Part shown: piece by piece, positions 23,292 through 33,408 of the stretch
Layout of the letters: each line of letters begins with the position of its first letter
How positions within the stretch are numbered: position 1 is the stretch's first letter
DNA from: Agrostemma githago
Lineage: Eukaryota; Streptophyta; Magnoliopsida; Caryophyllales; Caryophyllaceae
Length of the DNA: 64,000 bases
Direction: 5' to 3'
Assembly (NCBI GenBank): GCA_958450325.1
Contig: OY288256.1
Coordinates: forward strand, 12,990,557-13,054,556
Translations under genes and position numbers: made by a program
The notes under the pieces: generated by a model
What the model was told of the DNA's origin: nothing
Database searches by the model: none
The model's input: the letters and a program-made list of their open reading frames with translations, nothing else

Positions 23292-23679
23292 CTTCTTAGC
23301 TACAACAACTTCTTCTTCCTCCGCTTCTTCCTTCTGAAAAGGGACAAACATAAAGATAATTAGTATGTTCAACTGTTGTTAGACCTAAATATGCACCACT
23401 TAATAGGTGATATGTATGGTGAAAACCCACTCAACAATACTAAATGCCTGCAACTGACCTTCTCCTTGGTTTACCTCCTGCTTTTGCCATCTGTGGCACG
23501 AGTTTTTCTGGACTTGTCACCTCCTTTTGCCATCTGATCAAAACATACAGCTGATACGCGTCAAAGTAACATAAATATAGACCAGAGAGTAACAAAATGC
23601 AAGCACAACTGTTAGATTAACTAAAGTAACACGTCTCCTAGATCACAGTAACACAATTAGTTCTTCAATGTAATACCAT
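23292..23679 (-). repeat. Second copy of the exon 1/2 duplication, with a stop codon
   Basis: Direct repeat of 22913-23282 lying upstream of the gene. Its exon-1 equivalent starts with the same codons but changes ...SMRQT to ...SRR-stop, so it cannot provide the N-terminus. Its exon-2 equivalent ends at AAG followed by GTCAG, creating a possible new splice donor. It may act as a non-coding leader exon. Confidence 0.8.
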
Positions 23680-24545
23680 AAGTGTCACAATAACACCATA
23701 AACTGCAAGCACAACTGGTAAGCATTAAGGTAACACAAAGAAAGTGTTAGAGTAACATAAGAATTAGAATAACAAATCTACATAATTGAGTGTACCAGAT
23801 TAAGATGATAGTTAGAGTAACACCTCCTCTGGATTACAGTAACACATTGTTGTCTTCGTAATAACACCATACATATGACACATACAGATTACACGAAACA
23901 AATGAAAACCCAGATAATGATGCTAATGTTCGCTGAAAAAAGTTAATTATAGGGCACAAACAAAACAAGGTTAATCAATCAATAATGAATTCAATTATAC
24001 GAAACAGATGAAAACCCAGATAATGATGATAACAAAAAATTAATTATAGGACACAAAACACAGCAAGGTTAATCAATCAATAATTAGCGAAAAAATTAAT
24101 GAAATCAGACAATGATGATAATGTTTGCTGAAGTTAGAAAGCGGCTCGAATGTAACCTTGCTCGAGTTGAAAGTGAGCGATTGAGTTGAGTTGAACGATA
24201 GGGTTGAGTTGGATGATTGAGTGCTCAAGTATGCTTAGAAGCTTCAGTTGGCGAAGCTTCGGTTGGCGCTACGTTGAGAGATTGAGTTGAGTTTGATTGA
24301 GTGTAAGGGTTTGCTTGAGTTGAGCGAAGAGTTTGAATGAGGTGAAGTTGAAGGGTCTTCTTAGACGTGCGTTTGAATGAGGTGAGATGAGAGAGAAGAT
24401 CAATTGGCGGTAATCTAGGGAGGAGGAAGATTTTTTTATTTTTTTTCCAAAATTTGTTAGTTACTACCTTAATTACAATATACAATCTCAACCATCCATC
24501 TTGTTTAGATCAATGGCTAAGATTAGGACTCATGGACTCAAAAAA
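23680..24545. other. MULE right subterminal region
   Basis: GTAACAC motifs continue to about 23840. Then come short local repeats (GATGAAAACCCAGATAATGATG near 23905 and 24005, AAGGTTAATCAATCAATAAT near 23968 and 24065) and a GAGTTGAG-rich block (24160-24400). Probably the promoter and leader side of the Ulp1-like gene; no gene. Confidence 0.5.
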
Positions 24546-24673
<128 letters not shown>

Positions 24674-24808
24674 TAAATCAATTAATTAAAATTGTTTTTG
24701 ATGACACCCTAATATTTTGGCCCTTAAATTTTAAAAAGTTTATCATTTATCTGATTCTTTTGAACAGTTTAGGAATTAGAATGAGGGGAAATAAATTGTT
24801 CATCACTA

Positions 24809-24896
24809 CTCCCTCCGTCCCACTAAGATTGTCACATTTCATTAAAATATTTCTGACATATAATGAGAAAATGAAACAATCTTTCTGAGACGGAGG
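24809..24896. mobile_element. Stowaway-like MITE
   Basis: 88 bp bounded by CTCCCTCCGTCCCAC and ...GAGACGGAGG, with TA at both flanks. These are Stowaway (Tc1/mariner) MITE termini. The right end is slightly degraded. Confidence 0.7.
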
Positions 24897-25059
24897 TAGT
24901 TTTTTTAATAAGAGACAAATCAATTTATGAACTATAGGATTTCATTTGTGAGTTTCGAATGAATAACAAGTTTGTTAAATACAAATATACAATGCTCCAA
25001 ACATTTTTTTTTGCCGGCCAGAACAAACATGAGTTAATATTTGTCCCGTGCTGAAATGG

Positions 25060-25542
25060 CTAGCCCATGAGCACGCTTATTAAGAGTCTTAGGATATATT
25101 GAACACATAAACAATGAAAATATGACAAGTAAACCAGAAAGTCATGGATCGTCCTATGAAGGTCGTTGCGAGGTGAGTTCTCAGCCGCAATAGCTTCGAT
25201 AAGACGTAGGCAATCAGTTCGAATGATAATATGGAGGAATCTACAATCAAGCGCCCAGCAGCAGGCGTGAAGGAGACCACAAGCTTCAGCCAAAATCGGA
25301 GAGTGAGTCGAAAAGGTATGGGTGTGGGTTGCAATGACATTTCCATCATTCGATAAGGCGATCCAGCCACATGATGCTGAAATATTAGAAAGCCAGGAAG
25401 CATCCATTTCGATAATGCTCAGAACATTAGATTTTGACATCTCTGATATATTAATGTTCTCATTTGTTGGTTTTGAGTGTCTTACTTTAAATGAGAAAGG
25501 TATGTAGTCACCGACAAGGCTACCTCGCTCATATATGAACAA
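25060..25542 (-). pseudogene. RNase H domain remnant of a LINE-type retroelement
   Basis: Minus-strand frame with an RVT_3-type RNase H fold: MDASW (first Asp), GWIALSNDGNVIATHTH, AEACGLLHACCWAL (Glu), IIRTDCLRLI (Asp). The last motif (PKTLNKRAHGLA, with the C-terminal Asn/His region) is present but in another frame, so a frameshift occurred near 25085. Such domains end plant LINE ORF2 proteins. No reverse transcriptase is nearby: a 5'-truncated or captured fragment. Confidence 0.65.
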
Positions 25543-25667
25543 CCATGGTACCTATTCTACAATAGGAAAAAAAATATAACTACTAAAACGAAGCAGCAAG
25601 CTATATGAAAATGTTTCAGATTTTTTTTTAATTCATTACATGAGAATTTGTACAATTTTTTAAAGAA

Positions 25668-25696
25668 CCGCACAATTTGCGCGGGATTAAAACTAG
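25668..25696 (+). repeat. Helitron 3' terminus
   Basis: Imperfect hairpin CCGCACA-ATT-TGCGCGG (one mismatch, 25668-25684), then GATTAAAA, then CTAG (25693-25696) followed by host T. The 5' end was not found. The RNase H remnant to the left may lie inside this non-autonomous Helitron. Confidence 0.6.
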
Positions 25697-26231
25697 TTAC
25701 CTACTCCGTATAATACAAAACTCATTTCTATTTACTCATTTCTCCTCTTCCTCTTTGTTTTCAGTCACTTCGCAAGGTGTAACAATGGAGGTTCTATGAG
25801 TTTCTTCGGTACCCATTGAGTTCGAAGGGTCTAAAAAATTTGGATCCTTAAAGGTCCAAGTCGAATCCCGGTTAAACTTATGAGGCACCAAACCGGATCG
25901 GGTCCGACCCCCTAGTTACAACATCACGAAAAAAGAAAGAGAAGTTGGACCTCCAATGTCCAATGTTGTCTTACCCTGTGAACATGCATGATGTGGTTAG
26001 ACCAAAATTCGTGTGGGAAGCATCCCAATGCAAATGCACTCCATTTTTCTACTCAATTGCAGTAGAATTCCCCCACCACAAGTCACAAATCCTCGCAACA
26101 CTCGCATATATTCAAATAAAGTACTGGCACACTTCTCTTCACATTAATTAAATACTATAACCCCACATAAAGTGTAGTGTTCTTCAATGATCCGTCAGCA
26201 CCAAAACAACAAATCACTTCCCCTTTTCAAC

Positions 26232-26265
<34 letters not shown>

Positions 26266-26448
26266 CTCCTCTGTTTTCCTCCTCTTTTCCCGGCCCCTTT
26301 TACTCAATCAAACTCTTTCCCCACCACTTTCACACGGACCCATCTTTTGAATCAATCGTCTACACTAGAATCAACCCAACCCAACACAGGATATCCATGA
26401 TATAAGTGAACAAACCTGTAAAATTTTTAGCTTTATTTTTGTTTATTA
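25697..26448 (+). other. Upstream region and leader of the DUF761-type gene
   Basis: No ORF of note. A (CT)n tract at 26234-26263, about 185 bp before the ATG, is typical of plant promoter or 5' UTR regions. The exact start of transcription is not visible. Confidence 0.5.
26234..26263. repeat. (CT)n microsatellite in the 5' leader region
   Basis: About 15 CT units upstream of the ATG at 26449. CT/GA tracts are common close to plant transcription starts. Confidence 0.85.
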
Positions 26449-29400
26449 ATGGAGGATAATGCATACCCCTTTCTGAGACCTCGACCTGTTAGGCGACAGT
26501 TCAATCCAGAGCTTCAAGCAAATCCCAGAAGTCAAAGTATTTCATGTTCAAATGTTGTGCTCAAAATTTTGGTGATGGCTCTGTTTCTCTGTCTTATACC
26601 AATGTTTCCTTCTGAACCACCTGAGTTTATGAGTGAGACTGTTTTTGCCAAGTTCTGGGAGCTTATTCATCTTTTTTTTATTGCCATTGCTTTGTCTTAT
26701 GGGTTGTTTTGTCGTCGAAAAAACCCGGAACCAGTTTCTCCCAAATCACATAGTTTTCAGCAGTATAAACACAATAACGCCGCTCATCATTCATCGTTTT
26801 TTAACTGTGTGGATGAGAACCCATCTGTGAAAACTGGTACAAATGTGGTGGAAAACAAAAGTTGCGATTCTTCAAGTTTTAGGAGAGAGCCATGTCCATA
26901 TCCATATCCATATCCATATGTAGTGGTGAGACAGGGGAATGGTGAAAGAGGTGGGGAAGGATATTTGGGTTTGCCAGTTAGAAGTTTAAGGTCAAGAGTT
27001 GTGGAAAGTGATAGTGAGAGTGAAGATGATGAGTGTGTTAGTGAGTGTGAAACTGATTGCAGTGATGGGAGTTCATGTAGCAATCCTAGTAGCTGTACAA
27101 AAAGTGAGAAAGGTGAGATCTTGGAGGGTAATGCTGAATTCCGATCCTATGGGTATGATTCGCGGTTCATGGCAGAAAATGATGGAGTGGAACCGCGGTC
27201 CATGAAGAAGGATGACGGTTTTATGGAAAATAATGGTGATTATGAAGTACATTGTAGGAAAGGTGAGAGCTTTGAGGGAAATGTAGGTAGTCATGTTTTT
27301 CCAAATGAGTCCATGGTGGCGGGTTTCACGCCTGGGAGTGGCAGAGGTGGGAACTTGGAGAGAAATATGGAGATTAGTGCTCCTTCAAATGGATGGAAAA
27401 TCGGGTCTATGAGGAGGACAGCTTTCATGCCAGGGAATGTGGGGAGTACAGCCTTCCCACATGGATGGAATTCGCAGTCCGTTAAGACTGGTTACATGGC
27501 ACAAAATGGAAATAATGTTGAGCTAGGCAGTGCAAGAGGTGAAAACTTGGAGGAAAAATTGGGGATTCCTTTGAAGTCACGGTCTATGAGGTCGAGTTTC
27601 ATGGTAAACGATGTTGGTACATTTGATTCAGAATTTTCGAAGTCGCAGCCATTTAGGTTTAGGCCTCCAGTTGAAAGAGGAGCACCATGTGGAATGAATG
27701 CTGCTGCTTGTAATTGGTTTCCTGAGTCACCAAACATGGTGGAAGGAATTCCTTGGAATGGAGTTAACAACATCCCCTTTCCGAGTTTTCATACTCAAGT
27801 TGATAATTCCTATTTGATGGGTTCAGCTCCGACTTTGGAAAAATGTCCTACTAACTCCAACTTTTTCATCCCCGACCCTTCCACTACAATCCCACCTTCA
27901 GCGACAGTTTCTACCGGTGATGCAGCTCCAGGGTCTCGAATGCATGGTTGTGCAGCAAATACCTTTGTTGAAAATTCCAACACTTTCATGCCTTCAGGGA
28001 AAGATCTTGCTCAACCAATCTTTAGGTCTTCTTCACCAAAGAAGAAGGAGGGATACTTCATTACCCGAACACCAGACATTTCGCCTTCAACATTACTACG
28101 TCCGTCAGGTGATTTAGCTTCATCAGTCAGAGAACCAAGGCGTTCAAAATCAAAACTTAAACATTTTAGCAAGAAAAATGTGCAACAATTGGAACAAGAT
28201 CTCTGTGTTGAATCTTTGGCACCCGGGGATAACTCTCGTGCGTCTCCCGTTATTACTCCAGTTACCCTTTCAACTGCAGTAGAGAACGTTATTCCTTTGC
28301 CGATCAATGGATCTTTTCCAAAGAAGAATGACGACTTCTTCCTGCCTGTAGGTCCGAACAATATGAGCACTCCACTAAACACTAGTGACTCTATTCTTAG
28401 AGAAGTTCCTAACTCTGAAGTTGCTCCATCTGTTAAAGCACCAGCGCCTGATAATGGAGTAAGGTCAGAAAGCAATAATGAAACTCCAAAAGACGATGTT
28501 ATTGCTTCCACAAAGGATATTTTTCTGAATAAGAATGAGAGAACATCAACTCCTCCTGTGAAGTGGGATGAAGACTGTTTTGTGATACCCTTATCGGAGA
28601 GTAATGACATAGAATATCCAGAGAGTAATGACATAGAATATCCGGAGAGTAATGATATAGAAGATCCGGTGCTAGAACCGGCTGATATGTCAGAAGTAGC
28701 TTCTTCAAGAAGTAGAAGGTCGTGCGATGAGCAAGGGTCAGAGCATAGTGGTGGTCCTGGTGGAGTTGAAGACGATGTTGTATCAAAAGAAATAAATGAA
28801 GTTGTAAGCAAAGAAATTGAAGCCTTCAAACCTTCCACGCCATCTCCACCTGTAACACCTCCTGTCGAATCCATCTCAAAGGCACTTTCTGATGGTTTTT
28901 TACTTGTTGAGAGCCCTAAAAAGGAAAAAATATTGTCGAAAGCACCACATTCTCGGGGGTTTAGCTGTACTTCCTTTTTTGATAGAGATCTAAGGAAGAG
29001 CATCAGGAATGAGGCAAGGGAAGAAAACAGAATGAGTGAAGGAGATCAGTATGTTGGAAAATCAGGGAAGTGTGGCTGTTTGAGTTTGGATGTAAGACCC
29101 ACTTTGAGTAAGGCGGCTTTGAAAGGGAAATCGGTAAGGACAATCAGACCACGGGAAGTTGTTCAGAAGACCATTAATAGTAACGTTCAGTCTGAACAGA
29201 AAAAAGAAGAGAATTCCGGGATGGTGGTTATACAAATTGGAATAAGAGAGAAGAGACCGAGCTGTAATGGTCGAAAAAGAGAGAAGCAAGGGAGTGTAGG
29301 AACTTCGATCATAGTTGGGGTGAAGTCGAAAGAAGGGTCAAATAATTGCAAAGCTGGTGTTAAAGAAGAAGAAGCCGATAGTGAGATTGACAAGAAGGCA

Positions 29401-29475
29401 GATGAGTTCATTGCTAAGTTCAAGGAGCAAATTCGTTCGTCCAGGACGCATCAAGTTCCACACAAGAACTCCTAA
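26449..29475 (+). CDS. DUF761-type membrane-anchored protein of unknown function
   Basis: Single-exon ORF of 1008 codons; ATG at 26449 begins MEDNAYPFLRPRPVRRQF. Two hydrophobic segments near the N-terminus (about 33-56, VVLKILVMALFLCLIP; about 66-88, FWELIHLFFIAIALSYGLFC) predict membrane anchoring. The middle is long, low-complexity and Ser/Pro/Asn-rich, with a (PY)n run at about 150-156 and three copies of an 8-residue unit ESNDIEYP/DP at about 716-740. The C-terminus has the short conserved DUF761 motif, SEIDKKADEFIAKFKEQIR (about 979-997). Family members are annotated as hydroxyproline-rich or DUF761 plant proteins with no established biochemical role. The frame is intact with ordinary codon use. 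Its 3' end faces the transporter gene on the other strand. Confidence 0.85.
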   Translation: MEDNAYPFLRPRPVRRQFNPELQANPRSQSISCSNVVLKILVMALFLCLIPMFPSEPPEFMSETVFAKFWELIHLFFIAIALSYGLFCRRKNPEPVSPKSHSFQQYKHNNAAHHSSFFNCVDENPSVKTGTNVVENKSCDSSSFRREPCPYPYPYPYVVVRQGNGERGGEGYLGLPVRSLRSRVVESDSESEDDECVSECETDCSDGSSCSNPSSCTKSEKGEILEGNAEFRSYGYDSRFMAENDGVEPRSMKKDDGFMENNGDYEVHCRKGESFEGNVGSHVFPNESMVAGFTPGSGRGGNLERNMEISAPSNGWKIGSMRRTAFMPGNVGSTAFPHGWNSQSVKTGYMAQNGNNVELGSARGENLEEKLGIPLKSRSMRSSFMVNDVGTFDSEFSKSQPFRFRPPVERGAPCGMNAAACNWFPESPNMVEGIPWNGVNNIPFPSFHTQVDNSYLMGSAPTLEKCPTNSNFFIPDPSTTIPPSATVSTGDAAPGSRMHGCAANTFVENSNTFMPSGKDLAQPIFRSSSPKKKEGYFITRTPDISPSTLLRPSGDLASSVREPRRSKSKLKHFSKKNVQQLEQDLCVESLAPGDNSRASPVITPVTLSTAVENVIPLPINGSFPKKNDDFFLPVGPNNMSTPLNTSDSILREVPNSEVAPSVKAPAPDNGVRSESNNETPKDDVIASTKDIFLNKNERTSTPPVKWDEDCFVIPLSESNDIEYPESNDIEYPESNDIEDPVLEPADMSEVASSRSRRSCDEQGSEHSGGPGGVEDDVVSKEINEVVSKEIEAFKPSTPSPPVTPPVESISKALSDGFLLVESPKKEKILSKAPHSRGFSCTSFFDRDLRKSIRNEAREENRMSEGDQYVGKSGKCGCLSLDVRPTLSKAALKGKSVRTIRPREVVQKTINSNVQSEQKKEENSGMVVIQIGIREKRPSCNGRKREKQGSVGTSIIVGVKSKEGSNNCKAGVKEEEADSEIDKKADEFIAKFKEQIRSSRTHQVPHKNS

Positions 29476-30289
29476 TATCAAACTTGGAAGACAAAGTGTA
29501 TGGTACTGCAAATGTTTGCAGGAGTGTATTCATGCCGCCGGTTGTAATATTTCATTTGCTGATTTGTCTTAAGCTTTATTATTCCGATCACAATGTTTGT
29601 CAAATGATGGTGTGATCATGAATTTTAATTGGTTTCTTGCTGATCATTTCGAGTTATATCTGTTATGAACACTACCTTTGTTTCGTGATCCTGGTGTTCA
29701 GCATAGGCTCCTAGGTATCATGGGAAAGCAACCATTTCCAGGGAAGCCCTAAGGCGAGGATTGAAATCAATTCATGTTTTGATATACAGAAATGATAATA
29801 TTCGTAGGTATTGAGAAGAACGAATGTACAAAAAAGAAAGATAGTGTCATACAAATATAGAATAAGGAAAAAAACTTCCATCTTTCAATACGAATATAGA
29901 ATAAGCCAATCTTATAGTACTAATATTCAAAGAATATTTCTACCTTGTCGAAATACAGGGCACCAATCTCCCTTTCTTAAATTTCCGAGTGCCAGATATA
30001 TAGACGGGCATTTCTAGGCTCGGGAAAGAATAACATACCAAAAGCAAAGATAATCATTCAGTATAAAGGCTCTAAAACTAGGAACCTACAGGACTACAAT
30101 TCTATAGCGACAACGAGCACCATTTCTACATTCACTGCAAGCTTTTCAACAGCAAAGAGTCTTTTCTGAGGGTGTGAGAGCTGAGACCAACTCAGATCCC
30201 TTATGCATTCTCCATTTGATTATAGGCTTATATCGTGATCTCCATATATGATTGATCGCCTCACAAGAGTTTAGTGGTTATCATGCTAA
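29476..30289. other. Intergenic region between two convergent host genes
   Basis: 814 bp containing both 3' UTRs. A short repeated string (ATAGAATAAG, near 29857 and 29895) is present; no gene or transposon is recognised. Confidence 0.6.
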
Positions 30290-33200
30290 TTAACGTGCAT
30301 GAGGACTCTCTGGCAGTGTCTTCTGGTAGATAACGGTTTCCTCTGAAGTAAGTTTGGCATGATACTGACCGTAGAAAGCATATAGTCCGAGTGTAAGGAT
30401 GCTAATTACCACAAATCTCACCCATGCTTCAAAATGTAGCTGGAAAACAATGGAATAATATTTAGTACGGAATATATTACAAGCCTGTAAAAAGTCAAAG
30501 ATAATATGATCGGGAAAACATAGTAGAGGAAGCATGGAACAAACCTGAGCAAACAAGAATATGTTGAAGAAAATGCAGATAGCAGGCAAGAAAGGAATGC
30601 CTGGACAAGAAAACCCTTGGGGAGCTGTACCTTTATATGTCTGAAGAGTATAATTCAAACCAAGGAAATATTTCGTTAAACTACGAATATGAATGGTAAA
30701 ACTAAATTATTCTCTTCTCTAGAAGAGGTTCATGCATTATGCACTTTTAGCTGTGAAAAAGTTGTGGATTGGTAGAAGGGAAAGGTGAAGGGCGACATCC
30801 GACATTGTCCTTTCACAATCATGGGTAAGGTATTAAGGTTATAAGCTCTCCTGTAAGTGAGAGAAAGTGGGTCTGGTAACACTTGCACTCAAATGGGAGA
30901 TAATAGGATAGATTTTGGTTTGAAGGAATAGGAGAGAAATGAGAATACTGGAATGCTGGAACAGAACTGTCAAAACAAACTTATACAGTAAATGCAAGAT
31001 GAAAGAAACAAGAACGGTAGAGAAAGCTCACTTGACGCAGATAAAGAGCTGCTAGCGCAACTAGAGCTATGACCACTGGTATGATCAGGAAAAAGAAGGA
31101 AGCTCCAAAACGATATAGTGCACCAGCGGTGAAACCACAGCAAGCCAACACAACCAGCCAAATTATACCTTCCGCCCATCGAGACAGCCATCTGCCTGAA
31201 GCTTGATTTTCAGATTTCTCTTTAAAGCGGAGGGATAAAACACATGCAGACACGACAGAATAGCCTGTCTGAAGCATAAAGATAAAATTCAGAAGCTGAA
31301 GTAATCCTGATAACAGTATCATCAAAAGAAAAAAATCCTATCATATGAGACCAACCTAGAAAGGAAGTAGCTCAAAAGAAAATGCTTGTCAAAGCCTTAT
31401 ACTTCGAATTATGTAATGATGACAGTTAAGATGTCAAAAGCAGAAGTGCAGGTTATAGTGATAAGATCACCCTACAGACTTGCATTGATAGCCTGGTATT
31501 ATGTAATGATGACAGCTAAGTTGTCGAGAATAGAAAATGCAGGTTATATAGGCAATTGTTAATCGGCTGGTTTGTCATCAGACCGTCCTACAACAACTTG
31601 ATTATCAAATGTAACAGTTAAGGATAAGATCTTCACATACCAATGTCCCAACTGAAAGAATGTGAGACAGCACACGTACATTAAGAAGTCCTGCCATGAC
31701 CGCAGCAACAAGACCCACCCAAATCTGAGAATTCATTGGAGTGTGTCTCTTCACATTTACTTTAGCAAATATCTGAGGTAACAAGCCATCTCGTCCAAGA
31801 CCCAAGTATAACCGAGACTGTCCATGACAAAACATAACAGAGTTAATATAGCATGCAAACCAGAAAGAAAGAAACACAGATAATTAAACAAGGCATTTAG
31901 TCACCTGAACATAAAGTCCAACCAACAAGGTTGTTGTGAGGCCAGCAACAGCACCAACGCTAATCAAAACGGATACAAATTTTAGGCCTTTTGATGTAAA
32001 AGCAGTAGCCAGTGGAGCATCTTCACTAAGATGATTGTAAGGAACCATTCCCGTGAGCACCAAGCAAACCCCAATGTATAGCCCTATGCAGATGAGAAGG
32101 CTTCCTATTATCCCCAATGGCAAATCCCTCTAAAAACAAAGATGTATAAGTAATAATCAATGTTGTATTAGTATTATACGTGCAATAAGCGTAAAATTGA
32201 AAAAACATAAAAGGGTTGATAAGATCTTGAATACAGTATGTTTTACCTGTGGTCTTCTAGATTCTTCAGCTGAATTTGCAACAGCATCAAATCCAACATA
32301 AGCAAAGAAAACTACAGTTGCTCCAGTCAAAACTGTGTCGAAGCCATTGGGAACAAAAGGAGACCAATTTGATACCTCAACTTTAAAGGCGCCGGCAAAT
32401 ATTACGACAAGGACAATAACTATCTGCAATGACAAATTACCAAGGAATCATGTCGTCAAAACCTTCACGTCATAATTATGTGGTGCATATATTAGCATAG
32501 TAGTGGGTTAAGTCGTTGAAAGTTGGTACTTATGAGTCATCATGATGAGGTTTCGAAGTCATGAATCAGCGGTATTAAACTGCCTTTTATGGCCCCAATT
32601 TACACACAAAATAAAAAATAATTAGTTGGTCCAAGTTATTGGCGTTATACCTTTGTCACTGTCATAAACGAGTTAACAACGGAAGATTCCCCAACACCCC
32701 AACACAAGACTAGTGTGAGTATGCATAAGAGGATTGGTGCTAAGGCATTGATAGAGAAAATCCCGAGAAATTTTTCACCACCATGTCCAATCCAGCTAGG
32801 AACATTTCCTTTGATAGAGGGGGATAGTTCGAGTAAAGCGACTACATAGCCGGCCAAGCTGCGTGCAATGCTGGCTGCTCCAATATGGTAGTCAAGCATG
32901 AGCTGAGCAAATACCAAGAATGCCGTCAACTCGTTGAAAGCAGAGTAAGTGTAGAGGTATGCTCCTCCGACAACAGCAGGAAAACGAGATGCCAGCTCAG
33001 CATAAGAAAGAGCATTGAGTATGCATGATATTCCCGCGAGTACGAAACAAAGCGTGACAGCTGTGCATTGGAAGTGAGACTCATATAATAAGTTTGTGAT
33101 TCCAAATAAAGAGCAACACAACACAATCAAGATAGATACTTTTAGCTAAAACATTTTCATCCTTTTCCTTATACAACATCCACCTAACCTTAGTGAATTC

Positions 33201-33374
33201 ATCGGTAAATACATGAATTATGAGGAGTATTTTAATCAAAGACAAACAAATGAACGAGACGGGGAGTACAATATTGGTAGCAATACATAGTTCACTCTGA
33301 GATACACAACCGACTTAGGGACATTACAAATCCACCCTATGGACCAGCATCAAATAATAATAATAATAATAATA

Positions 33375-33408
<34 letters not shown>

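Larger units (their letters stand above)
14060..23880 (+). repeat. Dispersed, phased GTAACAC motifs in MULE introns and spacers
   Basis: Roughly 60 copies of GTAACAC or close variants (GTAACAT, GTAACAG, GTAACGC), usually preceded by AAA or ACA. They occupy introns of both genes and the spacers, never clearly an exon. All are in plus orientation even where the host gene is on minus. Within clusters, spacing is about 18-24 nt: for example 14068/14090/14112, 15240/15263/15286/15307, 17655/17678/17699/17721 and 21833/21856/21880/21898. Intervening bases vary. This is not a CRISPR array. Confidence 0.8.

Noticed and set aside
14060..23880. Regularly spaced short repeats resembling a CRISPR array
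   Set aside because: The motif is only 7-10 bp, spacing varies, and it spans introns of plant genes; there are no cas genes and the genome is eukaryotic.
28011..29003. 330-codon minus-strand ORF opposite the DUF761-type gene
   Set aside because: It is antisense to a clearly coding frame, Ser-rich through strand bias, and shows no domain. It is a shadow.
32645..33130. Frame upstream of 33060 as coding start of the transporter
   Set aside because: The sequence before 33060 is intron ending GCACAG; codon phase matches exon 1 at 36779-36554, which holds the conserved first helix.
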